Shown: positions 16,705 through 26,416, numbered from the stretch's first letter. The stretch is DNA of 64,000 nt from Tenacibaculum skagerrakense (GCF_004345825.1 NZ_SLXM01000001.1:62001-126000), one strand, 5' to 3'. Numbers and translations are program-made. Notes: generated by a model from the letters alone, not told the origin.

Positions 16705-18903
16705 TTAATGATTAATTAGTTCAAAATCTAAATGCTTACGCTCTAAATCGGTATGTTTTACCTTTACAGTTACATAGTCTCCTAATTGAATCATAGCATT
16801 CGTTGCTTGACCAATAACTGCATATTGTTTCTCATCAAATATGTAATAATCATCTTTAATATCTCTAATTCTCACCATTCCTTCACATTTATTTGATAAG
16901 ATTTCAACATAAATTCCCCATTCTGTAACACCAGATACAACACCTTCAAACTCTTCATCTTTATGATCTTGCATGAACTTAACTTGCATGTATTTAATAG
17001 AATCTCTTTCAGCTTTTGCAGCTAATTCTTCCATTTTAGAGGAATGTTTGCATCGTTCTTCATATACTTCAACTTTTGGAGAAGTACCACCATCTAAGTA
17101 ATGTTGTAATAAACGATGCGTCATTACATCCGGATAACGACGAATTGGAGACGTAAAATGACTATAATAATCGAAAGCTAATCCATAATGGCCAATATTC
17201 TGAGTTGTATATTCAGCTTTACTCATTGATCGGATCGCTAAGGTTTCTACCATATTAGCTTCACCTTTTCCATGAACATCTTGTAATAATTTGTTCAACG
17301 ATTCTGAGGTTGATTCTTTAGTTTGTGTATCAATCTTATAACCAAATTTGCTAATAATATTTTGTAGAGCTGCTAATTTTTCAATATCTGGTTCATCGTG
17401 TACACGATACACAAAAGTCTTATTACTTGGTCTTCCTCCTTTACCACGTCCTATAAACTCAGCTACTTTTTTATTAGCCAATAACATAAATTCTTCAATC
17501 AGTTTATTAGCATCTTTAGACTCTTTAAAATACACTCCAATCGGATTGGCGTTTTCATCTAAATTAAATCGTACTTCTACTTTATCAAAAGAAATTGCTC
17601 CAGATTTCATTCGTTTAGCACGCATCTTTTTGGCTAATTCATCCATTTTTAAAATAGCCTGAACAATCTCATCTGAAACTTCATATTCCTCTCCAGTTAA
17701 TGAAACATCACTGGTAACTATGTTACTTTTAGTTTCAATAATTACTTGCGCTTCTTCATACGCAAAACGTTTATCTGAATAGGTAACTGTTCTACCAAAC
17801 CATTGATTAGTAATATTTGCTTTTTCATCCATTTCAAAGACCGCCGAAAAGGTTAATTTTTCTTCATTTGGACGTAATGAACAAACTCCGTTTGAAAGCA
17901 TTTCTGGTAACATAGGAACAACTCTATCTACTAAATATACAGAAGTAGCTCTATCATAAGCTTCATCGTCTAGAATAGTTTTTGGTTGTACATAATGAGA
18001 TACATCAGCAATATGAATACCTATTTCATATTTTCCATTTTCTAACACTTTGAATGACAATGCATCATCAAAGTCTTTTGCATTAATCGGATCGATGGTA
18101 AAGGTTAGATCAGCTCTCATATCTCTTCTTTTGCTAATCTCTTCCGCTGTAATTTCAATAGGTAATTTTTCAGCTTCTTTTTCAACTTCACTAGGAAACT
18201 CATAAGGCAAACCATATTCTAATAAAATAGAATGTATTTCAGTATCATGATCTCCAGGCCTACCTAAACTTTGTACAATTTTTCCGAAAGGATTTTTTGA
18301 ATTATCTGGCCAATCTGTAATTTTAGCTACAACTTTATCTCCATCATTTGCACCATTGATTTTTCCACGTGAGATAAAAATATCGGCATACATTTTTGAA
18401 TTGTCAGGCACAACAAAACCAAAGTTTTTACTCATTTGTAACGTACCTACAAATTCTTGTTTTGCTCTTTCAATTATTTCAACTACATCAGCTTCTAATT
18501 TTTCAGACTTTCGCTTATTATAAACATACACACGAACTAAATCGTTTTGTAAAGCTTTATTTAGATTAACTGATGGAACAAAAATATCATCTTCGAAATC
18601 TTCACAAATAAAATAACCATTTCCGTTACTGGTTAAGTCCATAGTACCAATATGATACTTACGCTCTTCATTTATTTTATACTTTCCTTTTTCTACTTGA
18701 ACAATTTTATTGGTTGCAGCTAATTCTCCCATCTTCTTAATAATCTGATTTTTACCTTCAGAATTATTAATTCCATATCTATCTGCTATTTGTTTATACG
18801 TAAATCCTTTTGTTGCATCTTCATTAAGCACTTTAAAAATCTTACGAGTTAGATCTTTAATTACTTTTCCTTTTTTCTTAAATATTTTCTTTTTTTTAGA
18901 CAT
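16705..18903 (-). CDS. rnr: Ribonuclease R
   Basis: A 3'-5' hydrolytic exoribonuclease that degrades structured RNA and is involved in rRNA quality control. In order: basic Lys-rich N-terminus, winged-helix domain (KIFKVLNEDATKGFTYKQIA), cold-shock domains, the RNB catalytic domain with the Asp cluster DPINAKDFDDALS near residue 285, and a C-terminal S1 domain (EFEGVVSGVTEWGIYVEI). The start is set at MSKKKKIFKKK (18903); an ATG nine bases upstream is also possible. About 732 residues is the family norm. It is transcribed away from the candidate origin region. Confidence 0.95.
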   Translation of the reverse strand: MSKKKKIFKKKGKVIKDLTRKIFKVLNEDATKGFTYKQIADRYGINNSEGKNQIIKKMGELAATNKIVQVEKGKYKINEERKYHIGTMDLTSNGNGYFICEDFEDDIFVPSVNLNKALQNDLVRVYVYNKRKSEKLEADVVEIIERAKQEFVGTLQMSKNFGFVVPDNSKMYADIFISRGKINGANDGDKVVAKITDWPDNSKNPFGKIVQSLGRPGDHDTEIHSILLEYGLPYEFPSEVEKEAEKLPIEITAEEISKRRDMRADLTFTIDPINAKDFDDALSFKVLENGKYEIGIHIADVSHYVQPKTILDDEAYDRATSVYLVDRVVPMLPEMLSNGVCSLRPNEEKLTFSAVFEMDEKANITNQWFGRTVTYSDKRFAYEEAQVIIETKSNIVTSDVSLTGEEYEVSDEIVQAILKMDELAKKMRAKRMKSGAISFDKVEVRFNLDENANPIGVYFKESKDANKLIEEFMLLANKKVAEFIGRGKGGRPSNKTFVYRVHDEPDIEKLAALQNIISKFGYKIDTQTKESTSESLNKLLQDVHGKGEANMVETLAIRSMSKAEYTTQNIGHYGLAFDYYSHFTSPIRRYPDVMTHRLLQHYLDGGTSPKVEVYEERCKHSSKMEELAAKAERDSIKYMQVKFMQDHKDEEFEGVVSGVTEWGIYVEILSNKCEGMVRIRDIKDDYYIFDEKQYAVIGQATNAMIQLGDYVTVKVKHTDLERKHLDFELINH

Positions 18904-19037
18904 AAAAAACATGTTTGTTTTACAAGACGCAAATTACAAAGAAATAAATAGACTCCATTTTCTTAAAAAAAACTTAAAGAAATTGTAACATCTCTTAAAA
19001 TTAGTCGTCTTTACTATATAAAAGCTATTACTTTACA

Positions 19038-19208
19038 TTGAAAAACTTACGCAAAATAATCATCTTCTTCTTATTCATATTCCTAGCAGGAATAGTGATT
19101 ACGGCGGTAAGTATTAACACTACTCTAAACAAGAAAGAACCTTCTAGAGATTTAAAGACTAAACAAGATACAGTTTACTTACTTAAAAAGAGTAAAAAGC
19201 TAGCTTAG
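19038..19208 (+). CDS. Small single-helix membrane protein, TTG start
   Basis: An open frame of 56 residues starting with TTG (the only usual start available): KNLRKIIIFFLFIFLAGIVI follows it, a basic N-terminus and one strong membrane helix, then a short charged C-terminal tail KKEPSRDLKTKQDTVYLLKK. The helix with positive-inside charge is coding-like, but the frame has no recognised homologue. It lies between rnr and the candidate origin and is transcribed towards the origin. It could equally be a chance open frame in AT-rich DNA. Confidence 0.45.
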   Translation: MKNLRKIIIFFLFIFLAGIVITAVSINTTLNKKEPSRDLKTKQDTVYLLKKSKKLA

Positions 19209-19740
19209 TTTTAAAAAACAAGAATTCAAACTTTTTTACACTTATCAACACTTTATATTATTATCTATTTTCTTCTTTAAAATTTAAAAAAAGGAATGTT
19301 TATTATTATAGTATGTTAATTTGTGGAATTGATTTTAGATTTTAAATTTTGATTTCTGACTTATTAAATATAATGAACAATTTATCCATATAAATTAGTC
19401 CTGAAAATCAAAACATAAATAAGGTTATTAACAATTTTTATCAACAAGAATTCACTAAACTTTATGGAAAGTTAATTTCATGTTCATTGTAAATAAATTG
19501 TAAATTATTTGTTGATAAATGTTCATTAAAAACTCAAAAAAAAAGTTGCATAATTCACCTAGTTCGCTGTATTGAAAAAAAAATCAGAAAAGCCAAATAA
19601 TCTTTTTATAATGTTATGATTAGTTTTTAACAATTTAGAAATATAGGTTAATAGTTTAGTTTAAAGATAATTATGTTGCTTTTCAAAAAAACGATTGTTT
19701 ATTACTGTTGATAACCGTTAATAACTGTATTTTTGTGACT
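19209..19740. other. Candidate chromosomal replication origin (oriC)
   Basis: A non-coding, very AT-rich gap between rnr/small ORF and rpiB. It carries four exact TTATCAACA boxes: 19242-19250 and 19438-19446 on the plus strand, 19510-19518 and 19706-19714 on the minus strand. These differ from the E. coli DnaA box TTATCCACA at one base. A weaker TTATCCATA is at 19382 and TTATTAACA near 19425. For base composition near 30% GC I would expect well under 0.1 such nonamers by chance in 0.5 kb. Nearby mnmG and parS-like sites support an origin-proximal location. dnaA itself is not in the window, which is common in Bacteroidota. Confidence 0.55.
19708..19735 (+). promoter_or_regulatory. rpiB promoter
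   Basis: A -33 TTG (19708-19710), 17 bases, then the Bacteroidota -7 box TATTTTTG (19728-19735), 31 bases before the rpiB ATG. The -33 element overlaps the last DnaA-box-like nonamer, so DnaA binding there could affect transcription. Confidence 0.65.
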
Positions 19741-19766
19741 AATAACACAACACAAATCAACACATT

Positions 19767-20198
19767 ATGACAATTGCGATAGGAAATGACCACGCTGGAA
19801 CTGAATATAAGTTCGAAATCATTAAAATTTTAGAAGAGTTAGGTCATGAGGTAATTAATTTTGGAACCGACGATGCTAATAGTATGGATTATCCAGATAC
19901 AATTCACCCAACAGCTGATGCAGTAGAATCAGGAAAAGCTTCTTTAGGTATTATTTTATGTGGAAGCGGTAATGGTGCTCAGATGACAGCTAATAAACAT
20001 CAAGGAATTAGAGCTGCTTTATGTTGGAATAATGAATTAGTTGCTTTATCAAGACAACATAATAATGCCAACATTTTAACGATTCCTGCTCGCTTTGTTT
20101 CTTTACAACAAGCTATAGGATTTGTAAAGATTTTCCTTTCAACAGAATTTGAAGGAGGTCGTCATCAAAATAGAGTTTCTAAAATTGCTTGTTCATAA
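19767..20198 (+). CDS. rpiB: Ribose-5-phosphate isomerase B
   Basis: Interconverts ribose 5-phosphate and ribulose 5-phosphate in the non-oxidative pentose phosphate pathway. The 143-residue length fits RpiB/LacAB. The N-terminus IAIGNDHAGTEYK holds the phosphate-binding Asp-His, and ILCGSGNGAQMTANK places the catalytic Cys at residue 65, close to Cys66 of the E. coli enzyme. GGRHQNRVSKI is the conserved C-terminal part. The GNAT gene starts three bases after its stop, so the two are one operon. Confidence 0.95.
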   Translation: MTIAIGNDHAGTEYKFEIIKILEELGHEVINFGTDDANSMDYPDTIHPTADAVESGKASLGIILCGSGNGAQMTANKHQGIRAALCWNNELVALSRQHNNANILTIPARFVSLQQAIGFVKIFLSTEFEGGRHQNRVSKIACS

Positions 20199-20201
20199 GA
20201 C

Positions 20202-20642
20202 ATGGAATTTATAGTAAAATCTTTTGATCAACTAACTACTTCAGAATTGTATGCAGTTTTGCAATTACGTTCTGAAGTGTTTGTTGTTGAGCAAGATTGT
20301 GTGTATCAAGATATTGATGGTAATGATCAAAAAGCACTTCATGTTTTAGGATTTAAAAACAATCAATTAATAGCATATACTCGTTTGTTTAAACCTGCTG
20401 ATTATTACGAATATGCTAGTATAGGTAGAGTTATTGTAAAGCAAGATGAACGTAAATATGGTTATGGTCACGACTTGATTCAATTTTCAATAGCTACTGT
20501 AAAAGAACAGTTTTCAACAACAACAATAAAGATTGGTGCGCAAACCTACTTAAGAAAGTTTTACGAATCACATGGTTTTCAAAAAGTTGGCGAAGATTAT
20601 ATAGAAGATGGAATTCCACATATTTATATGATTAGGGAATAA
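20202..20642 (+). CDS. ElaA-like GNAT N-acetyltransferase
   Basis: A 146-residue protein. LQLRSEVFVVEQDCVYQDID near residue 21 is the ElaA signature for the start of the GNAT fold, and IGRVIVKQDERKYGYGHDLI near residue 85 is the acetyl-CoA-binding motif (R-x-x-G-x-G/A, here KYGYG). The C-terminal QTYLRKFYESHGFQKVGEDY and IEDGIPHIYM are typical of ElaA. The acceptor substrate of this family is unknown. It is co-transcribed with rpiB and its end is two bases from the convergent pseudouridine synthase gene. Confidence 0.85.
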   Translation: MEFIVKSFDQLTTSELYAVLQLRSEVFVVEQDCVYQDIDGNDQKALHVLGFKNNQLIAYTRLFKPADYYEYASIGRVIVKQDERKYGYGHDLIQFSIATVKEQFSTTTIKIGAQTYLRKFYESHGFQKVGEDYIEDGIPHIYMIRE

Positions 20643-20643
20643 T

Positions 20644-21228
20644 TTAGTCTAATATTGATAGTAAATCTTCAACTTCCACTACTCCACCAGATGGTAAATC
20701 ATTCAACCATATATTTCCAATACGCACTCTAACTAAACGTAAAGTTGGAAAACCAACAGCTGAAGTCATTTTACGAACTTGTCTATATTTACCTTCTTGT
20801 AAAGTAATTGAAATCCAAGAAGTTGGTCCATGACGCTCATCTCTAATTTTCATTGATCTATCAGGAAAATTCGGAGTTTCAATAATGCTAACTTTACAAG
20901 GTTTGGTCAAATATTTTTCACCCTTAATACCAATTTTCACTCCATTTTGAAGTTTTTCAATTTCTGTAGCAGTAATAGCACCATCAACTTGCACGTAATA
21001 TTCTTTTTCTACTTTACCTCTCGTGGTGATGTAATCACTTACTTTTCCATCGGTTGTTAACAATAATAAACCTTCCGATTTTACATCTAGCCGACCAATT
21101 GCCATTGTTCTTTCTGGGAAATCATGTAATTCCCCAAGCATTTTTTTCATTCTCTTAGTTTGATTGTTAATAAACTGAGAAAGGAACCCAAAAGGTTTAT
21201 GAATTATAAAATGACGATGTTCTTTCAT
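20644..21228 (-). CDS. RsuA/RluE-family rRNA pseudouridine synthase
   Basis: A 194-residue protein without an S4 domain, as in RluE-type enzymes that modify 23S rRNA. The catalytic motif GRLDVKSEGLLLLT near residue 46 contains the essential Asp. FIIHKPFGFLSQF at the start, LQEGKYRQVRKMTSAVGFPT and LRLVRVRIGNIWL near the end are family blocks. The precise uridine target cannot be assigned, and the protein could act on a site other than RluE's. It converges with the GNAT gene. Confidence 0.88.
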   Translation of the reverse strand: MKEHRHFIIHKPFGFLSQFINNQTKRMKKMLGELHDFPERTMAIGRLDVKSEGLLLLTTDGKVSDYITTRGKVEKEYYVQVDGAITATEIEKLQNGVKIGIKGEKYLTKPCKVSIIETPNFPDRSMKIRDERHGPTSWISITLQEGKYRQVRKMTSAVGFPTLRLVRVRIGNIWLNDLPSGGVVEVEDLLSILD

Positions 21229-21274
21229 TAAAAAAGTAAGATTACTTCACTAAAAATATGATGCAAGTATATAA

Positions 21275-22447
21275 CTACTTTCTCAATAATGAAAAACTAC
21301 CGACTTTAGAAGTGCTATCTTCAAAAATTACTTTATACCAGTAGGTATTAGAAGGCATTTTTTGTCCGTTTGATAAACCATCCCAACCAGTATCTTTTGA
21401 TATCGAAGCGATTAATAGACCATATCGATTAAAAATTTGAATGGATTGAATAGGTATGTCAGATTTTACTTTCCAAAAATCATTGATTCCATCTTGGTTT
21501 GGAGTAAAGAATGAAGGGAAATTCTGGTTGATAGTAATGGTACAAATTGTCACCGTAAAATTAGTTTCTCTAAAACAATTAGCATCATCCGGATCAACAT
21601 TAAAAATATAGATGGTTTGAGATTCATAAATTAAATCTCCAGGAAATAATTCATCTCCTAGTCCACCCGATTGTATATAATATTTTCCATGAGTCAACAC
21701 AGGGAGTTCATATGGTTCACATATTTCAATACTTTCTAAAGTATCGATTTCGGTTCCACATGTTAAATTATAACATTCTCTTTCGGTTTCTACATAAAAA
21801 GAAGCAGCATCTTTATTGGTCCAATTAGTTGTGCTATAAGAAGCATTATCAACAAAGATACATTCTAAGTTATTATTAGTTAAACTGATACTTTCTATTA
21901 GTGAATTATTATCGTTTCGTAAGTCTAAAAAAGTTAGGCCATTATTATCTAATTCTAAAAACTGTAAAGATTCACTAACACTTAAATCTAAACTTTGAAT
22001 TTTATTATTTTTAATAGTAATAAATGCTAAGAATGAGTTATTTGAAGTATCTAAAATTTCTATTTCATTATCATCTATATAAAGGTTAACAAGCTTTGTA
22101 TTCCATGAAATATCTAATTTTGTGAGTTGATTATTTTTACACGATAAGGTTATTAGTTTTGTAAGAGAAGAAACATCAATTTCTGTAAGGTTATTATTAT
22201 TCACTTGTAAATGTTCTAACCCTCTAAAATCCTCTATTCCAGTTAAATCAGAAATATTAAAATTTAAAAGAAATAACTCATTAAGGTCTTTAATATTATC
22301 TGTAGGAACAAAATTATCTAAAGGAGGAGTGTCTAGACCTTTATCAATAAGTACTTGTTCAAAATTATCATCAGGTACATAGGTCATATTTTGAGTGTTT
22401 AATATCGAAACAATAAACAATGATAATATGACTGTTATTTTTTTCAC
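21275..22447 (-). CDS. Leucine-rich repeat protein with T9SS type B C-terminal sorting domain
   Basis: A 390-residue secreted protein. It has a signal peptide (ITVILSLFIVSILNTQ) and about six leucine-rich repeats of 20-23 residues between 55 and 210, with the pattern L-x-L-x-x-N-x-L (LEHLQVNNNNLTEIDVSSL, LITLSCKNNQLTKLDISWN). After a Cys-containing region comes a C-terminal domain NFPSFFTPNQDGINDFWKVK ... IQIFNRYGLLI ... GWDGLSNGQKMPSNTYWYKV, the gliding-motility-type (type B) sorting signal. It should be exported by the type IX system to the cell surface, where LRRs usually mediate protein contacts. Confidence 0.88.
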   Translation of the reverse strand: MKKITVILSLFIVSILNTQNMTYVPDDNFEQVLIDKGLDTPPLDNFVPTDNIKDLNELFLLNFNISDLTGIEDFRGLEHLQVNNNNLTEIDVSSLTKLITLSCKNNQLTKLDISWNTKLVNLYIDDNEIEILDTSNNSFLAFITIKNNKIQSLDLSVSESLQFLELDNNGLTFLDLRNDNNSLIESISLTNNNLECIFVDNASYSTTNWTNKDAASFYVETERECYNLTCGTEIDTLESIEICEPYELPVLTHGKYYIQSGGLGDELFPGDLIYESQTIYIFNVDPDDANCFRETNFTVTICTITINQNFPSFFTPNQDGINDFWKVKSDIPIQSIQIFNRYGLLIASISKDTGWDGLSNGQKMPSNTYWYKVIFEDSTSKVGSFSLLRK

Positions 22448-22644
22448 CTAAAAAAGAATAAGTTACGTAAGATAAGTATTAAAAACATATGATAAAGTCT
22501 TAGTCTCCAATAACACCTCATAATTACAGTTCAATCTATTTAATTGTTAATTAATTCTTTTAAATAGAGAGTAATTGAGTATATATTACTCTACTTTTTT
22601 TATAACTTAGCAGTTCTTATTTTGATAAATTTTTAGCATAACTT

Positions 22645-23652
22645 ATGGCAGCAGATAAAGAAAAAGAAGCGAAATTAAAAGCGCTTCAACTTACTCTAGA
22701 TAAATTAGATAAGTCTTACGGAAAAGGAACAGTAATGAAGTTGGGAGATAAAGTTATTGAAGATGTAGATGCTATTTCTTCTGGCTCTTTAGGACTTGAT
22801 TTAGCATTGGGAGTTGGAGGATATCCAAGAGGAAGAATCATTGAAATATATGGACCAGAATCTTCTGGTAAAACAACGTTAACATTACATGCAATAGCTG
22901 AAGCTCAAAAAGCAGGTGGAATTGCTGCTTTTATTGATGCAGAACATGCTTTTGATCGTTTTTACGCAGAAAGCTTAGGAATTGATGTAGATAATTTAAT
23001 TATTTCACAACCAGATCATGGAGAACAAGCATTAGAAATTGCAGATAATTTAATCCGTTCGGGAGCAATTGATATTGTTGTTGTCGATTCGGTAGCTGCT
23101 TTAACTCCAAAGTCTGAGATTGAAGGAGAAATGGGTGATTCTAAAATGGGATTACATGCCCGTTTAATGTCTCAAGCATTACGTAAATTAACTGCTACAA
23201 TTAGTAAAACTAACTGTACAGTAATATTTATTAACCAATTACGTGATAAGATTGGTGTAATGTTTGGAAACCCTGAAACAACTACGGGTGGTAATGCTTT
23301 AAAGTTCTATGCTTCTGTTCGTTTAGATATTCGTAAAAGAACACAAATTAAAGATGGTGATCGTGTAGTAGGAAACAGTACGAAAGTAAAAGTAGTTAAG
23401 AACAAAGTAGCACCGCCGTTCCAAACAGCTGAATTTGATATTATGTATGGTGAAGGAATTTCTAAAGTAGGTGAAATTTTAGACATCGGTGTGGAATTAG
23501 GTATTGTTAAGAAAAGCGGATCTTGGTTTAGCTACGGAGATACAAAATTAGGTCAAGGTAGAGATGCTGTTAAAGCCTTAATTAAAGACAATCCTGAGTT
23601 AAGTGAAGAATTAGAAACTAAGATTAAAGAATCTATAGAAAACCAAGAATAA
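22645..23652 (+). CDS. recA: Recombinase RecA
   Basis: ATP-dependent strand exchange protein and co-protease for the SOS response. Walker [10 protein letters not shown] lies at residues 70-78, Walker B in [14 protein letters not shown], and L2/MAW-type signatures [20 protein letters not shown] near residue 195. The 335 residues match RecA, with a short acidic C-terminus. No LexA-type SOS box was obvious upstream; flavobacterial SOS boxes are poorly defined. It ends before a good terminator and is transcribed alone. Confidence 0.98.
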   Translation: MAADKEKEAKLKALQLTLDKLDKSYGKGTVMKLGDKVIEDVDAISSGSLGLDLALGVGGYPRGRIIEIYGPESSGKTTLTLHAIAEAQKAGGIAAFIDAEHAFDRFYAESLGIDVDNLIISQPDHGEQALEIADNLIRSGAIDIVVVDSVAALTPKSEIEGEMGDSKMGLHARLMSQALRKLTATISKTNCTVIFINQLRDKIGVMFGNPETTTGGNALKFYASVRLDIRKRTQIKDGDRVVGNSTKVKVVKNKVAPPFQTAEFDIMYGEGISKVGEILDIGVELGIVKKSGSWFSYGDTKLGQGRDAVKALIKDNPELSEELETKIKESIENQE

Positions 23653-23674
23653 ATAGGTTTTTAACTATCATAAT

Positions 23675-23709
23675 AAAAAAGCAATTGAATTTTTCAGTTG
23701 CTTTTTTTT
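23675..23709 (+). terminator. recA terminator
   Basis: AAAAAGCAATTG and CAGTTGCTTTTT pair across a seven-base loop, with one G-T pair, followed by further T. Confidence 0.85.
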
Positions 23710-23765
23710 GTATCTTAAACTCTTAATTGTCAATTTAGGACAAAAAAGCATGCTTTTTTCAATAC

Positions 23766-23773
23766 TACATTTG
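23766..23773 (+). promoter_or_regulatory. -7 box four bases before the araC-type ATG
   Basis: TACATTTG is an exact TAnnTTTG box. The ATG at 23778 begins only four bases later, so the predicted transcript would start at or very near the A of the ATG (leaderless). Confidence 0.55.
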
Positions 23774-23777
23774 CCAC

Positions 23778-24635
23778 ATGGAAACAAAAGAATTCTATAA
23801 AAAACGTTTGCAACAAGTGGTTTCCTATATAAGAATACAATACAATCATAAAATTTTAATAGAAGAATTAGAACATTTATCTAGTTTTTCCTACAGAAAT
23901 TTACAGAGAGTATTTAAAGCTTTTTATAATGAAACTATAGGAGCTTATGTAACAAGATTGAAGGTAGAAAATGCGGCAAAAAAATTGGTTTATTCACCTA
24001 AAGAGATAAAACTGATTGCTGAAGAAGTAGGATATTCAGATGTATTTTCTTTTAGTAAAGCATTTAAAAAACACTTTGGTATTTCGCCTTCAAAGTTTAG
24101 AGATAAAAAGGAAGAATTATTTAAGAAAAACGAAGAAATAACAGAAGAAATTATGCCTTTTATCGAGAAAAAAATTACTGTTTTACCAAAAAAAAGAGTT
24201 TTATATACCACCTTTAAAGGAGATTATTATAGCACTGATTTAAACACCGTTTGGGATGATTTTATTGAGAAATCAGAAGGAATTGGGATTGATGTTGATT
24301 CTGCTGAATCATTTGGAGTTATTTGGGATGAACCTACTATATCTGAAATACTAAGCTATCATTATGATGCATGTTTGGTTATTGATGATTTGGAGTTAGC
24401 TAATTCTAAATTTAGTATAAAAACAATACCAGCAGAAACCTATGCAGTTTTTGAACATTTAGGTTCCTATAAAACAATTGTCAATACCTACGATAAGATA
24501 TTTTCTAAATGGTTGTTTACAACCAATCATGAAATTATTGAAAAACCATTTTTAGAATTTTATATCCTTCATGAAGGAAATACAACTAATGAAAATGATT
24601 ATAAAACAGAAATTTTTATCCCCATAAAAGGCTGA
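23778..24635 (+). CDS. AraC-family regulator with GyrI-like effector domain
   Basis: A 285-residue protein with the two AraC helix-turn-helix motifs at residues 20-105 (EELEHLSSFSYRNLQRVFKA and LIAEEVGYSDVFSFSKAFKK, then HFGISPSKFR). A GyrI-like/Bacterial transcription activator effector-binding domain follows from about residue 125 (VLPKKRVLYTTFKGDYYSTD ... YKTEIFIPIKG). This is the Rob/SoxS-GyrI arrangement used for small-molecule sensing. The amidohydrolase gene starts 20 bases downstream, so the two form a unit and the regulator may control its own operon. Confidence 0.9.
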   Translation: METKEFYKKRLQQVVSYIRIQYNHKILIEELEHLSSFSYRNLQRVFKAFYNETIGAYVTRLKVENAAKKLVYSPKEIKLIAEEVGYSDVFSFSKAFKKHFGISPSKFRDKKEELFKKNEEITEEIMPFIEKKITVLPKKRVLYTTFKGDYYSTDLNTVWDDFIEKSEGIGIDVDSAESFGVIWDEPTISEILSYHYDACLVIDDLELANSKFSIKTIPAETYAVFEHLGSYKTIVNTYDKIFSKWLFTTNHEIIEKPFLEFYILHEGNTTNENDYKTEIFIPIKG

Positions 24636-24655
24636 TATAAAAATCAGTTTTAAAA

Positions 24656-26338
24656 ATGAATAAAATGAAAATTATAGCACTCATAGTAAGTTTTGTATTG
24701 AGTTCTCAAGCATGCTCAAAAAGAGAATCTATTAATATTATTAACAGTAGTCAAAAACTATATTTTAATGCTAAAATTTATACTGTTAATAAGAATCAGC
24801 TTTGGGCAGAAGCTATGATAGTAGAAGGTAATACAATTGTTTTTATTGGATCAAATTCAGAGGCTAGAAAAGTCTTAGAAGATGGTTCCGAAGAGATAGA
24901 TTTAGAAGGAAAATTAGTGTTACCAGGTTTTCATGATGTACATATGCATCCTATGGAAGTTGGTTCTACAAGCACAACATTTTCGTTAGATGAAAACGAA
25001 GTTGATATCAACAATTACTTACCAGTAATTCAACAAGCATCTCAATCAAACCCTGGAAATAATTGGTTAATTGGTTTTGGTCATTCTATCAATACGTTAT
25101 TAGAGGCTCAAGAAAGTCCGTTAAAACTTTTAGATGAAACCGTTTCTAACAGACCAGTTATCATTATGGAACATACTTCTCATTCTATGTGGGTAAATTC
25201 TAGAGCTTTAGAACTAGCAGGATTTACAGATACAAGTGAAAATCCTATTGGAGGAATTCTTATGAAAGAAAATGGAAAATTAAATGGGATTTTAATTGAT
25301 AATGCTGGTGATATTGTGTTTCAATTAGCTCAAAAATCTTTAGCGAATTTAGATAACGAATATGACGGAATGGTAAGTTATGTACTACCAGAACTTGCTA
25401 AAAATGGCATAACATCTGTATCGGATGCAAGAACCTATTGGAAGAGAAATCAACATAAAGTTTGGCAACAGTTAGCAGAGGATGGAAGATTAACTGCACG
25501 ATTTAATCTTGGTCTTTGGGCGTATCCAGAAGCTAATGATAATGAACAAATAGCTAGTTTAAAATCATTGTTTAGTAATGATAAAAATAGTTTACTTAAA
25601 ATCAATCAAATTAAATTGTATTCAGATGGTATTACCCACAATACAACAGCTGCTTTACATTCTAATTATCATGTTGATTTTTTCAATCAGTCTTCTAATA
25701 ATGGATTGAACTACTTTAGTGAAGATAGAATTAAAAAATATATTGAAGAGTTAGAAACAGTAGGATTTGATTTTCACATTCATGCTATTGGTAACCGAGG
25801 CATTTATGAAGCGTTAAACGCTATTGAAAAAGGAAGTTTACTTCAAAACAGACATCGATTAACACATGTTGAAATGGTAGATGCAAATGATATTCATAGG
25901 TTTAAACAATTAAATGTTACTGTAGATGCTCAAGTAGCTGGAGATTTTACTCAACCACATTATTGGCAGGAAAATGCTGAGTTGGTAGGAACAACATTAG
26001 CAAATAACTTAATTCCAATAAAGTCATTTACAGATGCTGGAGTAAGATTAACATTAAGTAGCGATTGGAATGTAAGTACTTTAAATCCATTTGTTGGAAT
26101 ACAGAATGCCGTAACTCGAAATCCACAGAATATTTCTTTAGAAGAGGCTATAAAAGCCTATACTATAAATGCTGCATACACAATGAGACAAGAAGCAGCA
26201 GTAGGATCCTTAGAAAAAGGAAAATTAGCAGATTTTATAGTTTTGAATCAGGATATTTTCTCTATTCCAAAAAGTCAGATTAGCCAAACAAAAGTAGTTC
26301 GAACCATTTTTAATGGTGAAGAAATCTATAAAAAATAA
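24656..26338 (+). CDS. YtcJ-like amidohydrolase, lipoprotein
   Basis: A 560-residue metal-dependent hydrolase. The lipobox SSQACS places the lipid Cys near residue 20. The amidohydrolase signature LPGFHDVHMHPME gives the HxH metal motif near residue 95. FHIHAIGNRG, RLTHVEM and LSSDWNVS hold the later His and Asp ligands, and AAVGSLEKGKLADFIVL is the C-terminal family block. YtcJ-type enzymes act on amide or N-acyl bonds; the substrate is not evident. An ATG four codons in (MKIIAL) could be the real start. Confidence 0.88.
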   Translation: MNKMKIIALIVSFVLSSQACSKRESINIINSSQKLYFNAKIYTVNKNQLWAEAMIVEGNTIVFIGSNSEARKVLEDGSEEIDLEGKLVLPGFHDVHMHPMEVGSTSTTFSLDENEVDINNYLPVIQQASQSNPGNNWLIGFGHSINTLLEAQESPLKLLDETVSNRPVIIMEHTSHSMWVNSRALELAGFTDTSENPIGGILMKENGKLNGILIDNAGDIVFQLAQKSLANLDNEYDGMVSYVLPELAKNGITSVSDARTYWKRNQHKVWQQLAEDGRLTARFNLGLWAYPEANDNEQIASLKSLFSNDKNSLLKINQIKLYSDGITHNTTAALHSNYHVDFFNQSSNNGLNYFSEDRIKKYIEELETVGFDFHIHAIGNRGIYEALNAIEKGSLLQNRHRLTHVEMVDANDIHRFKQLNVTVDAQVAGDFTQPHYWQENAELVGTTLANNLIPIKSFTDAGVRLTLSSDWNVSTLNPFVGIQNAVTRNPQNISLEEAIKAYTINAAYTMRQEAAVGSLEKGKLADFIVLNQDIFSIPKSQISQTKVVRTIFNGEEIYKK

Positions 26339-26368
26339 ACAATTCAAAACATCTTGTATAAAAATGAA

Positions 26369-26407
26369 AGCGGTTGTGGTATTAACTATAACCGTTTGTT
26401 ATTTTTA
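26369..26407 (+). terminator. Probable terminator after amidohydrolase gene
   Basis: CGGTTGTGG pairs with CTATAACCG (two G-T pairs) across TATTAA, followed by TTTGTTATTTTT. Confidence 0.5.
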
Positions 26408-26416
26408 TAAAATCTT

